Assembly (NCBI RefSeq): GCF_018403185.1
Contig: NZ_BOSE01000003.1
Coordinates: forward strand, 62,001-126,000
Length of the DNA: 64,000 bases
Direction: 5' to 3'
Origin: Paenibacillus montaniterrae
GTDB taxonomy: Bacteria > Bacillota > Bacilli > Paenibacillales > Paenibacillaceae
This document shows, one piece after another, positions 52,782-62,650 of this stretch. The position numbers and the translations under genes are program-made. How positions within the stretch are numbered: the first letter of the stretch is position 1; every line of letters begins with the position of its first letter. The notes beneath the pieces are model-generated. The model did not search any database. It had not been told where the DNA came from and saw nothing but the letters and a program-made list of their open reading frames with translations.

Positions 52782-53789
52782 TTAGTTATTGCCAAGATGC
52801 TCGGCAACGATTTGGTCGATACGGGCTAATTCATCGCTTGTAAAGCTTAAATTTTGCAGCGCAGCAACATTCTCTTCAATTTGGCTAACACGGCTGGCGC
52901 CAATTAGAGCGGAGGTCACCTTGCCGTCACGCAGCACCCACGCTAGCGCCATTTGCGCCAAGCTTTGTCTACGCTCGGCAGCAAGCTCGTTAAGCGCTTT
53001 GGCTGTGAGCACATGCTTGTCTGTGATGTTGTTTTCATTCAGGAAGACGGAATGCCCGGCAGCGCGTGAATCGGCCGGAATGCCGTTTAAATATTTATTG
53101 GTCAAAATGCCTTGAGCGAGCGGAAGGAAGCCAATCGTGCCAATGCCTTCCTCGGCAAGCACGTCCTGCAGCCCGTTTTCGATCCAGCGATTGATGATCG
53201 AGTAGCTTGGCTGATGTATCAGGCATGGAGTACCTAGCTGCTTTAATAGTTTGGAGGCAGCTGCGGTTTGCTCAGCGCTGTAGTTGGATAAGCCTACATA
53301 TAGCGCTTTGCCTTGGCGCACAACATGATCGAGCGCGGCCATTGTTTCTTCAAGCGGTGTCTCAGGATCAGGACGATGGTGGTAGTAAATATCTACATAG
53401 TCAAGTCCAAGCCGTTTCAGGCTTTGATCGAGGCTGGCAACTAAATATTTGCGAGAGCCCCAATTGCCGTAAGGACCCTGCCACATATCGAAGCCTGCTT
53501 TCGTGGAAATAATAAGTTCATCCCGATAAGGATTCATATCAAGCTTCATTATTTTTCCGAAATTTTCTTCGGCCGAGCCATATGGCGGTCCATAATTGTT
53601 GGCAATATCAAAATGTGTAATGCCGAGATCGAAGGAGCGGCGCACCATCGCTCGTCCGTTTTCAAACACATCCTTGCCGCCAAAATTATGCCAAAGCCCT
53701 AATGAAATGGCCGGCAGCAGTAGTCCGCTTTTTCCGCAGCGGTTATATTTCATTTGCTGGTAGCGCTCAGGAGCTGCAATATACGACAT
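52782..53789 (-). CDS. Aldo/keto reductase, YghZ/Gpr type
   Basis: A 335-residue NADPH-dependent reductase. The catalytic tetrad is visible: Asp in HFDIANNYGPPYGSAEENFG, the Tyr in NNYGPP, Lys in IISTKAGFDMW and His in YYHHRPDPETPLEET. The extended YGPPYGSAEE and the STKAGFDMWQGPYGNWGSRKY segment place it with Escherichia YghZ (L-glyceraldehyde 3-phosphate reductase) and the Kv beta-like group. AAAGGGGAG precedes the ATG. First gene of a two-gene operon with the AraC-type regulator. Confidence 0.9.
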   Translation of the reverse strand: MSYIAAPERYQQMKYNRCGKSGLLLPAISLGLWHNFGGKDVFENGRAMVRRSFDLGITHFDIANNYGPPYGSAEENFGKIMKLDMNPYRDELIISTKAGFDMWQGPYGNWGSRKYLVASLDQSLKRLGLDYVDIYYHHRPDPETPLEETMAALDHVVRQGKALYVGLSNYSAEQTAAASKLLKQLGTPCLIHQPSYSIINRWIENGLQDVLAEEGIGTIGFLPLAQGILTNKYLNGIPADSRAAGHSVFLNENNITDKHVLTAKALNELAAERRQSLAQMALAWVLRDGKVTSALIGASRVSQIEENVAALQNLSFTSDELARIDQIVAEHLGNN

Positions 53790-54218
53790 TTGTCATTTCT
53801 CCCCTTTATGGTTGAAGTTAGTTTCATTATAAGGCTTCTTTTATTTTTGCATATAGAGAATCGTCACATTCATATGTCATAATGTATGTTGTCTTGAAAT
53901 TAGTGCAGCTGTTTATCGCAGGTTGCATGGTGCTTCATATTGCATGAAGCATTGTAGGCGCTACCCCGAAAGTCCATTTTCAAGTGCTGCTTTAGGCCGA
54001 TAAACAGTGAGAATATTTAGCTTTTATTAAGAATTTGGTAAGTGGGATTTAAGCTCGCTTTAATTGACAAACCTTAGAATATATTTAATAATTGGAGAGT
54101 GCTATAGCAATCTTTTAAAGCTAAATAATTTGATTAGTAGAATGAATAAATAGACGACTGCGGAATTGCTAGATTTCCGCAGTTTGTTTGTTAGAACCTT
54201 GGAAAGAAGGAATTGATT
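53790..54218. other. Intergenic region between divergent aldo/keto reductase and acyltransferase genes
   Basis: 429 bases, AT-rich, with no gene seen. On the minus strand TATAAT at 53825-53830 could be the -10 of the aldo/keto reductase promoter, without a recognisable -35. A terminator-like hairpin lies at 54157-54190. Confidence 0.5.
54157..54190 (+). terminator. Terminator-like hairpin in the acyltransferase leader
   Basis: ACTGCGGAA pairs with TTCCGCAGT around a nine-base loop, followed by TTGTTTG. It sits 29 bases before the acyltransferase start and points towards it, so it could act as an attenuator, or end a short transcript from the 54.1-kb area. No alternative antiterminator arm is obvious. 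Confidence 0.5.
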
Positions 54219-55415
54219 ATGGCTCAAGGAGCAAGTCTTGCCAAAAGAGAAAATATTCCAGAGCTGTCCGTATTGCGCGCGATCGCAATTATCGGTGTGC
54301 TGACGGTTCATTCCACTTCCGTTCCATCTAGTACGGGAATGATTGAATCAAACTGGTTTTTTCTTTACAATTTTGCCAATATATTTTTGAAGTTTGGTAC
54401 GACAACCTTTATATTTTTGAGCAGCTTTGTGTTGTTCTATAACTATTATAACCGTCCGTTTACGAAAGAGCTGGTCTTTAAATTTTATCAACGCAGGTTG
54501 TTGTATATTATTATTCCTTATATTGTGTTTACGTTGTTCTATTATTTTATTAAGCTGTACGGTGCTGCAAGCATACCGCCGTTTAATGAAATGATCAGCG
54601 ATATTTTTGCCAAACTAATGCGCGGTAATGCTCATGCGCATTTGTACTTTGTATTTATTAGTGTTCAGTTTTATCTAATGTTTCCGATCTTTTTATGGAT
54701 TTTAAAGAAATTTCCCAAGCTTACGCTTGGACTTATTGTTTTCGGGATTGCAGCACAGTGGAGCTTCTTCCTGATTAACAAATTTGTGCTTACCGAGCCT
54801 GTTCAAGCTCGCGGAAGCTGGTCTTTAAGCTATTTCTCGTACTATTTCCTTGGTGCATATTTAGGAATTTATTGGGATAAATGCAAGCATTGGCTCGTTA
54901 TTTGCAAGAAGAATTTAAGCAAGTCGCGTGTCGCAGGCTGGATTGTTCTGGCAATCGTGTGGCTAACTGCTGGTTTAACACATGTGTACATTTGGCATCA
55001 AATGCGTTTGAAGCTGAATAACTACAACACGACGTTTATTGATATTGTATGGAACTTGCATGCGCTGACCACCGCAGTTGTATTGCTTATGATAAGCTTT
55101 CTAATTTATCGCCATGCGGCAGGCTTTATTACGAGATTTTTTGTCCGGCTTGGTGAATTAAGCTTTGGCATTTATTTGTTCCATCCGTTTGTATTGCTCA
55201 TTTACCGCAAGTTTCCACCGGAAACTGGCAATGTGCTGGCTCACCACGCCTGGTATGCGGGCAGCTTCGTTGCGGCTTTAGCAATTTCGTGGGTCGTAGT
55301 CAGCTTGACGGCACGCTTGTTCCCGCAGCATTGGATTTTATTCGGCAATATCCCGAATAGTCGTAAGAAACAAGCACAAGCTAACAAGCAGTCATCTCGA
55401 GGGATTGAAGCGTAA
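54219..55415 (+). CDS. Acyltransferase 3 family membrane protein
   Basis: A 398-residue protein with about ten membrane spans. The family signature is near the N-terminus: LSVLRAIAIIGVLTVHSTS, with the presumed catalytic His, and FLKFGTTTFIFLSSFVLFYN after it. FGIYLFHPFVLLIYR occurs near the end. Such enzymes add acetyl or succinyl groups to extracellular polysaccharides or lipids. ATG 54219 has AAGGAA upstream. Followed after 29 bases by a polysaccharide deacetylase gene, suggesting a joint role in modifying a cell-surface or secreted glycan. Confidence 0.88.
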   Translation: MAQGASLAKRENIPELSVLRAIAIIGVLTVHSTSVPSSTGMIESNWFFLYNFANIFLKFGTTTFIFLSSFVLFYNYYNRPFTKELVFKFYQRRLLYIIIPYIVFTLFYYFIKLYGAASIPPFNEMISDIFAKLMRGNAHAHLYFVFISVQFYLMFPIFLWILKKFPKLTLGLIVFGIAAQWSFFLINKFVLTEPVQARGSWSLSYFSYYFLGAYLGIYWDKCKHWLVICKKNLSKSRVAGWIVLAIVWLTAGLTHVYIWHQMRLKLNNYNTTFIDIVWNLHALTTAVVLLMISFLIYRHAAGFITRFFVRLGELSFGIYLFHPFVLLIYRKFPPETGNVLAHHAWYAGSFVAALAISWVVVSLTARLFPQHWILFGNIPNSRKKQAQANKQSSRGIEA

Positions 55416-55444
55416 ATATTTTCAAGTAAAGTGAGGAATCATAA

Positions 55445-56299
55445 TTGAAGCGTCGAATTTTGCTGCTTTGCCTTGCATTACTGCTTTGCACTTCGGTGGT
55501 TAATGAAGCTTCTGCCAAAAGTACCGGCAAGAAGGTATATTACAGCAACAAGGTCATCGTACTCATGTATCATCATATTGATGCAGAGGAAAGTGGTGCG
55601 ACGATATCTCCGGCCCGCTTTGGCACCCATATGAAGCTGCTGCATGAGCGCGGCTACAACGTTATTACGATTGAGCAATTTTATGATTTTATGCTGAATA
55701 AAGGCAAGGTGCCAGATAATGCCGTTGTCATTACATTTGACGATGGCTACGATAGCTACCGTAAATATGCTGTGCCGATTATGGATAAGTATAATATGGT
55801 AGGCACTCATTTTATTATTGGTCAAAGCTCGGATTTGCTTAATACAAATACGGAGCATTTGACATGGGATGCGATGAAAAAGCTGAAGGAAGAAGGACAT
55901 AGCTTCTACAGCCATACGTACAATCTTCACCACTATGCCGATTTGAACAAAAATGGAAGCAAAACCGGCCCGATGCTGACTAATCGTCTGTATGTAAAAG
56001 AGCTTGGCAGAGTGGAGACGGCAGCCGAGTATAAAAAACGGATTACCGATGATCTGACTAAAATGGAGCAGCGCTTGAAGGAAGAGCTCGATAACGAGTA
56101 CGGCATCATTGCATTTCCATATGGTGCGTACAATGATACAGTCAAGCAAGTGTTAAAGCAGCTGGACGTTCGTTTATTCGTCACCATCAAGCCAGGCATT
56201 AATAAGCCGGGAACAGATATAGTGTACCGCCTTAATGCCGGAACGCCAAAAATGACAGCGAATAAGTTTGTTGATTTGCTGCGCAAATACCATGACTAA
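55445..56299 (+). CDS. Secreted polysaccharide deacetylase (NodB/PgaB-like)
   Basis: A 284-residue protein with an N-terminal signal peptide (KRRILLLCLALLLCTSVV, likely cut near ASA). The deacetylase motifs are IVLMYHHID, VITFDDGYDS (Asp99, Asp100), the zinc-binding SHTYNLHH and AFPYGAYND. The MYHHI start and size match the PgaB/IcaB-type group that acts on poly-N-acetylglucosamine-like polymers; the true substrate is unknown. The start is TTG 55445 with GTGAGG eight bases upstream. Likely co-transcribed with the acyltransferase. Confidence 0.9.
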   Translation: MKRRILLLCLALLLCTSVVNEASAKSTGKKVYYSNKVIVLMYHHIDAEESGATISPARFGTHMKLLHERGYNVITIEQFYDFMLNKGKVPDNAVVITFDDGYDSYRKYAVPIMDKYNMVGTHFIIGQSSDLLNTNTEHLTWDAMKKLKEEGHSFYSHTYNLHHYADLNKNGSKTGPMLTNRLYVKELGRVETAAEYKKRITDDLTKMEQRLKEELDNEYGIIAFPYGAYNDTVKQVLKQLDVRLFVTIKPGINKPGTDIVYRLNAGTPKMTANKFVDLLRKYHD

Positions 56300-56305
56300 A
56301 TTTCA

Positions 56306-56346
56306 CCCCCTATGAAGATGGAGCTTCATTTTCATAGGGGGCTTTG
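56306..56346 (+). terminator. Rho-independent terminator
   Basis: CCCCCTATGAA pairs with TTCATAGGGGG with a loop of about 14 bases, then CTTTG. It ends the acyltransferase/deacetylase operon. Confidence 0.85.
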
Positions 56347-56435
56347 TATATAATAGAAGAAAATGTAATATGCTTAATGGTGCAGAAATCCAGATTTGCC
56401 GGCTTGTCAACTTTATTTGTGGGAGGATTGGGAGA

Positions 56436-57695
56436 TTGAACAGCTCTTGGAAGCGAACGGCGTTTTTCTTTTTAACCGGACAGGGTATCTCGATGTTTGG
56501 CTCGATGATTGTACAGTACGCGATTATGTGGCATATTACATTAAGCCTGCAGTCTGGGCTAGCAATGACGATTTTCATCATTTGTGGTTTTCTGCCAAGC
56601 TTTTTGATTTCACCGTTTGCTGGCGTGTGGGCAGATCGCTTTGATCGCAAAAAGCTGATCATTGCCGCAGACGCCTTAATTGCAATTGCAACACTAATTC
56701 TGGCGATTGTCTTTTTAAGTGGATACGAAGAAATATGGCTGCTGTTCGTTATGGCTGCGATCCGTGCTCTTGGTTCAGGCGTACATATGCCGGCGATTGG
56801 CGCGCTATTGCCGCAATTTGTGCCGGAGGAGCATTTGATGCGAATAAATGGCTTGAATGGGACGATTCAAGCGGTTGTGATGTTCATCTCTCCCATTGTG
56901 AGTGCTGGTTTGCTAACAGCAACTTCGCTTAGCAACATCTTTTTCGTCGATGTTATTACAGCGGTGCTCGGAATAACGACGCTGTTGTTGTTCGTGCCTG
57001 TAGCAGCACATGAAAGAAGCAAGCAGAAAGAAAAGGTCAGCTATTTTGAGGATATGAAGCAAGGGATCGTTTACGTAAGACAGCATCCGTTCCTGAAAGT
57101 GCTGCTCTTGTTTTTCGTGCTGTTTTTTATTTTGCTGGCGCCCGCTTCATTTTTAACGCCGCTGCAAACAGCCCGCTCATTTGGCGAAGATGAGTGGCGG
57201 CTGGCAGCGCTGGAAATTGTCTTTTCCGTTGGGATGATGCTGGGCGGAGCTGCTGTTTCCACGTGGGGCGGATTTAGAAATCGAATCAAGACGATTACAG
57301 CTGCTATTGCCTGGATGGCAGCCTGCACACTTGCATTAGGCGTAGTGCCGGGCTTTACAATTTATTTGGTGTTTATGGGGCTGTTTGGCGTTGCGATGCC
57401 TTTCTTGAACTCGCCAATGAACGTTATTTTTCAGGAGAAGGTCGATCCTAATTATTTAGGGCGCGTATTCGGGATTGTCGCAATGATTTCTACCTCGATG
57501 ATGCCGATGGGCATGCTCATTTTCGGACCGCTTGCCGACTTTGTCGAGATTGAACTGCTGCTCATCATAACCGGGGCAGTGCTGCTCGTCATTACACTGC
57601 TGTTTGGACGGAATAAAACGCTGCTGAAGGCTGGCGAACCATCACCAGCACCAATACCAGCATCAGTGCCAGCAGCGAGTGAGGAAGGATCGTAA
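56436..57695 (+). CDS. MFS transporter, drug-efflux (DHA3-like) type
   Basis: A 419-residue, 12-span major facilitator. Motif A is SPFAGVWADRFDRKKLIIAA, and the second-half repeat is SMMPMGMLIFGPLAD. The N-terminal TAFFFLTGQGISMFGSMIVQ is typical of macrolide/tetracycline-type exporters of the DHA3 group; the substrate cannot be read. I take TTG 56436 as the start, since GGGAGG lies nine bases upstream and the first span begins shortly after; ATG 56370 has no ribosome site. The C-terminus ends in a Pro/Ala-rich tail. Confidence 0.88.
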   Translation: MNSSWKRTAFFFLTGQGISMFGSMIVQYAIMWHITLSLQSGLAMTIFIICGFLPSFLISPFAGVWADRFDRKKLIIAADALIAIATLILAIVFLSGYEEIWLLFVMAAIRALGSGVHMPAIGALLPQFVPEEHLMRINGLNGTIQAVVMFISPIVSAGLLTATSLSNIFFVDVITAVLGITTLLLFVPVAAHERSKQKEKVSYFEDMKQGIVYVRQHPFLKVLLLFFVLFFILLAPASFLTPLQTARSFGEDEWRLAALEIVFSVGMMLGGAAVSTWGGFRNRIKTITAAIAWMAACTLALGVVPGFTIYLVFMGLFGVAMPFLNSPMNVIFQEKVDPNYLGRVFGIVAMISTSMMPMGMLIFGPLADFVEIELLLIITGAVLLVITLLFGRNKTLLKAGEPSPAPIPASVPAASEEGS

Positions 57696-57715
57696 TCGAT
57701 TAGCGCATCATCATA

Positions 57716-57757
57716 AAAGAGGTGGCAAGAGCTTGTGTGAGCTCCTGCCACCTCTTT
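57716..57757. terminator. Bidirectional terminator
   Basis: AAAGAGGTGGCA pairs with TGCCACCTCTTT, with an inner AGAGCT/GAGCTC-like stem. It lies between the convergent MFS and GNAT genes. Confidence 0.9.
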
Positions 57758-57782
57758 ACTTATATAAAGGTTACTTTCTGCT

Positions 57783-58253
57783 TTACCCGCGATAAACCAT
57801 GCAATATACGTCCTTATAGCTGCCCCGCTGCCTGTAGCTGTATTGATCGGCAATTGCAAAGCCAGCTTTCTCATAGCAGGCAATCGCCCGCTTGTTCCAG
57901 CGCTCGACCTCCAAATCAATCTCAGCTGCCTTCAGCTTTTGCGCAGCCTCAATTGCCAAACCGACGGCATACTGTCCCAGCCCTTGATTGCAATGCTGAG
58001 GCGACAGGAAAATGGCGAGTCGAATGACCTGCAAAATCGGAAAAAGCTGAATATATCCCGCCAGCTCTTCTCCTATATAAAGAGAGCGATACTGCTGTTC
58101 GCGTATGGAATCGTCAGCAAATTCCATGTCCTGCGAACACATTTCCTGCCATGAAGGCCAATTATAAACATCGTAGGGCTGCTCATATTGCCAGGAGCAT
58201 ATATGCTGAGCATCCATTTTGCTCATTTGCTTCAATGTTAGCAAGCTCATCAT
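57783..58253 (-). CDS. GNAT family N-acetyltransferase
   Basis: A 156-residue protein with the GNAT acetyl-CoA loop region: LAIFLSPQHCNQGLGQYAVG, then AEIDLEVERWNKRAIACYEK and AGFAIADQY. The middle CoA motif reads QGLGQY, close to the Q/RxxGxG/A consensus. The substrate is unknown. It starts at ATG 58253 or 58250 after CGAGGT. Confidence 0.85.
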   Translation of the reverse strand: MMSLLTLKQMSKMDAQHICSWQYEQPYDVYNWPSWQEMCSQDMEFADDSIREQQYRSLYIGEELAGYIQLFPILQVIRLAIFLSPQHCNQGLGQYAVGLAIEAAQKLKAAEIDLEVERWNKRAIACYEKAGFAIADQYSYRQRGSYKDVYCMVYRG

Positions 58254-58283
58254 AAATTACCTCGGTATGCTTTAATTAACCCC

Positions 58284-58341
58284 ATATTCGCCGTCGACTA
58301 CACTTCGGAAGCATCACATCGTCATCAAAGCTGTGCTTTTT
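58284..58341 (-). repeat. Family A repeat, partial copy A5
   Basis: The end-proximal 58 bases of a reversed family A element (ATATTCGCCGTCGACTACAC, CATCGTCATCAAAGCTGTGC, TTTTT), abutting copy A6 after a 25-base spacer. The missing part was probably lost by recombination between neighbouring copies. Confidence 0.8.
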
Positions 58342-58366
58342 GAACTTCGAATTTCAATAAAGGTTC

Positions 58367-58528
58367 AAAAAGCTCGGCTTTCAGGACCAAGAAGATGGCA
58401 CGATACTAGAAGGCGAGGAGCGCAGCGTAGATACCTGCTACGTGAGCACCGGAGCCTTCGGTAGCGTGACATATTCGCCGTCGACTACACTACAGCGAAA
58501 TAACCTCGTCATCAAAGCCGTGCTTTTT
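58367..58528 (-). repeat. Family A repeat, copy A6
   Basis: A 162-bp, complete reversed copy with ends AAAAAGCTCGGCTTTCAGGA and CATCAAAGCCGTGCTTTTT. It lies between the start of the GNAT gene and the end of the ABC ATPase gene, ten bases from the ATPase stop. The region 58254-58538 contains nothing but A5 and A6. Confidence 0.85.
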
Positions 58529-58538
58529 GAACTTCTTC

Positions 58539-59264
58539 TTATAGTACTTGATCAAGGAATCGTGCTGCTCGCTCACTCCCCGGCTTGGTGAAAAATTGCT
58601 CTGGCGGAGCAGATTCAATAAGCTGCCCTTGATCAAGAAAATAGATCGTATCTGCCGCTTCACGGGCAAATTTCATCTCGTGAGTCACAATCAACATCGT
58701 CATGCCCGATTCGGCCAAATCCTTAATAACATTGAGCACCTCTTTAACCATTTCCGGATCGAGAGCCGAGGTAGGCTCATCAAACAGCATAATATCCGGC
58801 TCCATCGCCAGAGAACGGGCGATGGCGACACGCTGCTTCTGCCCCCCTGACAGCTTGGACGGGTAAACATTTGCTTTATCGGCCAATCCAACCTTGGCGA
58901 GCAGCTCCATCGCCTTCTGGCGCGCTTGCTCCAAGGAAACACGCTTAACGTTGACTGGCGCAAATGTAATGTTCTCGAGTACAGTCATATGCGGAAACAG
59001 ATGAAAATGCTGAAATACCATGCCGATATGCTGACGAATGCGAGCCACATCTGCTTTCGGCGCAGTTAGCTCCTCATTATTGATCATAATGCTGCCTCCG
59101 GTTGGAACCTCAAGCAAGTTGAGACAGCGCAAAAAGGTTGATTTGCCACTCCCCGAAGGACCGATGATCGCTACAACCTCCCCTTTGGAAACGGTCGTCG
59201 AAATGCCCTTCAGCACTTGCTGCTTGCCATACGATTTTGTAAGGTTTTGTACGTTAATCACCAC
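58539..59264 (-). CDS. glnQ: Polar amino-acid ABC transporter ATP-binding protein
   Basis: A 241-residue ATPase. Walker [10 protein letters not shown] lies near residue 34, signature [16 protein letters not shown] near 134, Walker [17 protein letters not shown], and the switch His in [14 protein letters not shown]. The motif [17 protein letters not shown] is typical of the GlnQ/HisP group. The start is GTG 59264 with AAAGGAG eight bases upstream, overlapping the preceding gene by 11 bases. It energises the fused receptor-permease encoded before it. The exact amino acid is uncertain. Confidence 0.93.
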   Translation of the reverse strand: MVINVQNLTKSYGKQQVLKGISTTVSKGEVVAIIGPSGSGKSTFLRCLNLLEVPTGGSIMINNEELTAPKADVARIRQHIGMVFQHFHLFPHMTVLENITFAPVNVKRVSLEQARQKAMELLAKVGLADKANVYPSKLSGGQKQRVAIARSLAMEPDIMLFDEPTSALDPEMVKEVLNVIKDLAESGMTMLIVTHEMKFAREAADTIYFLDQGQLIESAPPEQFFTKPGSERAARFLDQVL

Positions 59265-60711
59265 GGCGCAATCTCCTTTCTAGCATGCGAGCCAAAGATG
59301 TCAAAATGAGCACCAGCACGTAGTAAATGGCCGCTACTAGCAATAAGGCCTCGAAGGAACGGAATGTATCCGCTCGTACGACGTCGGCGCGACGCATTAG
59401 ATCGGTAACACCAATGACCGATACAAGTGAGGACTCCTTCACCAGCGCGACTACCTCATTGACTAGAGCAGGCAAAATATTGCGCAGCGCTTGGGGGAAA
59501 ATGATCGAAATCATCATTTTCGGATAGGGGATGCCAAGCGCTATCGCTGCTTCCCGCTGTCCTTTGTCCACCGCCATAATTCCAGCGCGGATCGTTTCCG
59601 ATAAATATGCTGCTGAATTTAGCCCAAAGGCAAGCCCGGCGGCAAGCAAGGCAGGAATATCATAGCCCGTTAATTGCGGCGTTGCATAATAAATGAGCGT
59701 AAGCTGCACAAGCAGCGGCGTGCCGCGAAAAACGGAGGTATAGGCAGTCGCAAACCACATAAGCGGCTTAATGCCGGAAATTTTGAACAAGGATAGTACG
59801 CTGCCTAGAATGAGACCAAGCAGGGCGGAAACCAGCGTAAACAGCAAGGTTACGCCAATTCCGCGCAAAATATAAGGCACATAGCCTTCCAGCACTGAAA
59901 AATCAATCATGCCACGAGCGTCTGCATCCTTTGCCTCTGGAAACCACTTTTGCAGCAGCTCGTCCAGCTTGCCGCTTTCTCTCATTTCGGCGATAACCTG
60001 ATTAAACTCTTCTACATGAGGCGAGCCTTTAGGAAAGGCGATCGCATAGCCGCCATCTGATTCATCAGCAGGCAGAAAGCTCATAACGAGCCCAGGGTTG
60101 CTATTTGTCATATCCAACGCTACTGCATCCTCAACAATCGCTGCATCGATACGATTGGAGTTGATTTCCTGAATCAAATCGGCGACTTTATTCAGCTTGC
60201 GCACTTGCGCTGCGCCTTCAACCTGATTAGCTACAGCTTCCTGTATAGAGCCTAATTGCGCGCCAACAATTTTGCCGCTTAAGTCGTCCAGCGATTCGTA
60301 GCCAAATTCGGCTTTGGAAATGATCGTATTTCGTGCAAAATAGTAGGGCTCGGAAAAATCAACGCTTTTTTTGCGCTCCTCTGTCGCTGACATGCCTGAC
60401 ATGACGAAGTCAACGCGACCTGTCTGCAGGGCGGCGATCAAGCCGCTGAAATCCATACTCTGAATTTGCAGCTCGTAGCCAAGCTCTCCCAAAATATATT
60501 TGGCAATATCGATATCCAAGCCAATAATTTCTCCATTGTTTTTGGCATCAACCGATTCGTAAGGCGGAAAGTCTGGAGATGTTCCCATAATTAGCGTTTG
60601 CTTTGGCTGATCAGAGAGCTCCTGTCCGTATACGCTTGCTACGGGCCCGAATAAGGCGAACAGAAGCACCAAAGCCATCATAGGGACATAAAATAACCTA
60701 GTCTTGTTCAT
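59254..60711 (-). CDS. Amino-acid ABC transporter: substrate-binding protein fused to permease
   Basis: A 485-residue fusion. A signal/anchor peptide (about 1-29) is followed by a family 3 solute-binding domain (about 35-260: [52 protein letters not shown]), then a GlnP-type permease (about 275-485) with [20 protein letters not shown] and the EAA loop [20 protein letters not shown]. The binding domain is thus tethered to the channel, as in Gram-positive GlnP-type transporters. A GAGAGAGG site precedes the ATG, and a clear promoter lies upstream. Confidence 0.93.
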   Translation of the reverse strand: MNKTRLFYVPMMALVLLFALFGPVASVYGQELSDQPKQTLIMGTSPDFPPYESVDAKNNGEIIGLDIDIAKYILGELGYELQIQSMDFSGLIAALQTGRVDFVMSGMSATEERKKSVDFSEPYYFARNTIISKAEFGYESLDDLSGKIVGAQLGSIQEAVANQVEGAAQVRKLNKVADLIQEINSNRIDAAIVEDAVALDMTNSNPGLVMSFLPADESDGGYAIAFPKGSPHVEEFNQVIAEMRESGKLDELLQKWFPEAKDADARGMIDFSVLEGYVPYILRGIGVTLLFTLVSALLGLILGSVLSLFKISGIKPLMWFATAYTSVFRGTPLLVQLTLIYYATPQLTGYDIPALLAAGLAFGLNSAAYLSETIRAGIMAVDKGQREAAIALGIPYPKMMISIIFPQALRNILPALVNEVVALVKESSLVSVIGVTDLMRRADVVRADTFRSFEALLLVAAIYYVLVLILTSLARMLERRLRRGD

Positions 60712-60747
60712 GTTGTCCTCTCTCTTTTCACTGATTTTAACCTATCA

Positions 60748-60776
60748 ATTATAGGAAGAATCGCTTCGATTGTAAA
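60748..60776 (-). promoter_or_regulatory. Sigma-A promoter of the amino-acid ABC operon
   Basis: On the minus strand, TTTACA (60776-60771) and TATAAT (60753-60748) are separated by exactly 17 bases, 36 bases before the start codon. It is one of the best promoters in the window. Confidence 0.8.
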
Positions 60777-60830
60777 TGGTAAGTTCAGCTTAAACTGCAA
60801 CCAAGCGATTTTTCAAGGGGGAAGCTTGAA

Positions 60831-62318
60831 GTGCCTAAGGATCGAATGATTATGCGATTATCGTTGCTGCTTGTAATCGCAACCTTTTTTGTATACGGCC
60901 TGCATCAGCTGTTCGTCGTCCATCACACACAGCTTCATATTCAGCCGAACGGCGTAGTTGTATTGCTATTGGTACTAATTCCAGCCTTATTATATATTGC
61001 TACATGGTGGCTGAACCATACAGGGCAGCTTGAAAATGCATTGCCGTGGCTTCATATGCTTATTATGACCTTTTGCAGCATTGGCATGATAGCTGCGGGA
61101 TATGGCATGATTGAATATCATTTTTCTATTTTTATGGTGCTGGCGATTATTAGCTACTATGAAAACATTCGCATGATTGCTGTTATGAGCACGCTGTTTG
61201 TTGCTCAGCACCTGCTTGGATTTTTTTATTTTACTGAATACGTATTTGGCATGGCTAAAGGCACCTACAGCTTTACAATGCTGCTTTACCACGCGCTGTT
61301 TTTGCTAGGCACATCGGGAGCTTTATCGTGGCAAATTTTGCACAAGCATCGATTGCGCCGCGAACTGCAAACGACGATGGAGGAGCAGCTGCTGCTGGAA
61401 AGTCTGCTGAAGCAAATGCAGCAAAGCTCGGAGCAGCTTGCTACTGTATCAGAGCAGCTTCAGGAGATGTACAGCAGCACGCAAAAAGAATTGGAGCTTA
61501 TGGCAGGCACGATACAAAGCGTGTCGGAGGATGCGCAGCATCATAGCCAGTTTACATCAAACACCTCGGAAGTCGTCAACGACATTAGCGGGAATTTGCA
61601 GCAAATTTCGCATGCAAATGTAGAGGTGCTCAAAGGCGCGCAGCAGATGTCCAGCAAGGCAGCTCTCGGTCAAGAGCTGATGGAGCATACGATGGAACAG
61701 ATGCAAAGCCTGCAGCAGCAATGCAAGGAATATGCTCTGGTTGTGGCAAAGCTTCACCGCCATGCCAGCACAGTTCAGCAAATTGCCGATTCGGTAAAAG
61801 GCTTTTCCAAGCAAACCCGGATGCTTTCATTGAATGCAAGCATTGAAGCGGCTAGAGCAGGCGTACACGGTAAGGGCTTTGCTGTAGTTGCTGCGGAGGT
61901 AGGCAAGCTGGCACAGCAAAGCAGCGCTGCGACTGTGCAAATTATGAGCCTGGTAGCCGATATTAAGCAAGAAGCAGAGGCTGCAGTTTTGCGTATGCAA
62001 GGGCTGGTTGAGCAGGTCGAGCAAGGCGTTGCCAATAGCGTCGAGATGGCGGCGCTGCTGCACGAAATCAATTTGCTAATTGCTCATTCCGTCGATCAAT
62101 TTCAGCTCGTATCCCGATCAACAGAGGAAATCGCCGCTGGCACCAACCAAGCGAATATTGAAATATCCGAGCTCAATCAAATTGCGCAGGAAATGAACAC
62201 CAAAGCAGAAGGAGCTGCTAAAGCGACCATACGTCAGCTAGAGCTAAACGCTCAACTGGCGCCGTTGGTTGGACTTTTAAATAAAATCAGCCATAGTTTA
62301 AAAAACAATGAAAGGTAG
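60831..62318 (+). CDS. Methyl-accepting chemotaxis-like protein with multi-span membrane domain
   Basis: A 495-residue protein. The N-terminal 180 residues have about six membrane spans and no large extracellular domain ([40 protein letters not shown]). A coiled-coil signalling domain follows, with the tip [20 protein letters not shown] and [20 protein letters not shown]. No HAMP is evident. The design suggests sensing within the membrane, or of energy state, rather than of an outside ligand. The start is GTG 60831 after AGGGGGAA. Family A repeat A7 begins three bases after the stop codon. Confidence 0.88.
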   Translation: MPKDRMIMRLSLLLVIATFFVYGLHQLFVVHHTQLHIQPNGVVVLLLVLIPALLYIATWWLNHTGQLENALPWLHMLIMTFCSIGMIAAGYGMIEYHFSIFMVLAIISYYENIRMIAVMSTLFVAQHLLGFFYFTEYVFGMAKGTYSFTMLLYHALFLLGTSGALSWQILHKHRLRRELQTTMEEQLLLESLLKQMQQSSEQLATVSEQLQEMYSSTQKELELMAGTIQSVSEDAQHHSQFTSNTSEVVNDISGNLQQISHANVEVLKGAQQMSSKAALGQELMEHTMEQMQSLQQQCKEYALVVAKLHRHASTVQQIADSVKGFSKQTRMLSLNASIEAARAGVHGKGFAVVAAEVGKLAQQSSAATVQIMSLVADIKQEAEAAVLRMQGLVEQVEQGVANSVEMAALLHEINLLIAHSVDQFQLVSRSTEEIAAGTNQANIEISELNQIAQEMNTKAEGAAKATIRQLELNAQLAPLVGLLNKISHSLKNNER

Positions 62319-62320
62319 TT

Positions 62321-62508
62321 CAAAAGCTGGACTTTGATGACGATGCGTTGCGTTGTAGCTTAGTCGGCGGCGAATATGTCACGCTACCGAAGGCTTATGC
62401 TTCCGAAGTATGTTTCCTGCGGAAACATTGGAGGTGCTCACGTAGCATTTTGCCTACGCTGCGCTCCTCGCTTTCTACTAGCTTCCAAAGCTTCTTGGTC
62501 TTGCACTC
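62321..62508 (+). repeat. Family A repeat, copy A7 (with extra internal hairpin module)
   Basis: A forward copy starting CAAAAGCTGGACTTTGATGA. It contains the extra module seen in A4 (ATGCTTCCGAAGTATG, GTTTCCTGCGGAAAC) and ends, like A3, with TTCTTGGTCTTGCACTC joined to family B. Confidence 0.85.
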
Positions 62509-62650
62509 ATAAAAAGCTACAGCGGAGGAGCAAAGCATCCGAAAAACGGAAGTGTGTCGCCTTTAACATCGTAATGCTACCATAAAAAATTCAAATAAGG
62601 AGCATTGCGATTTAAAAAGCGACTGGAGGATGTTTTGCTCCGGAGCGCTG
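62509..62650 (+). repeat. Family B long-hairpin repeat, copy B4
   Basis: 142 bp, the B half of a second A-B composite. The same arms as B1/B2 are present (GCTACAGCGGAGGAGCAAAG, ATCGTAATGCT, GCGATTTAAAAAGCGACTG, GCTCCGGAGCGCTG). The loop is TACCATAAAAAATTC. Confidence 0.85.
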
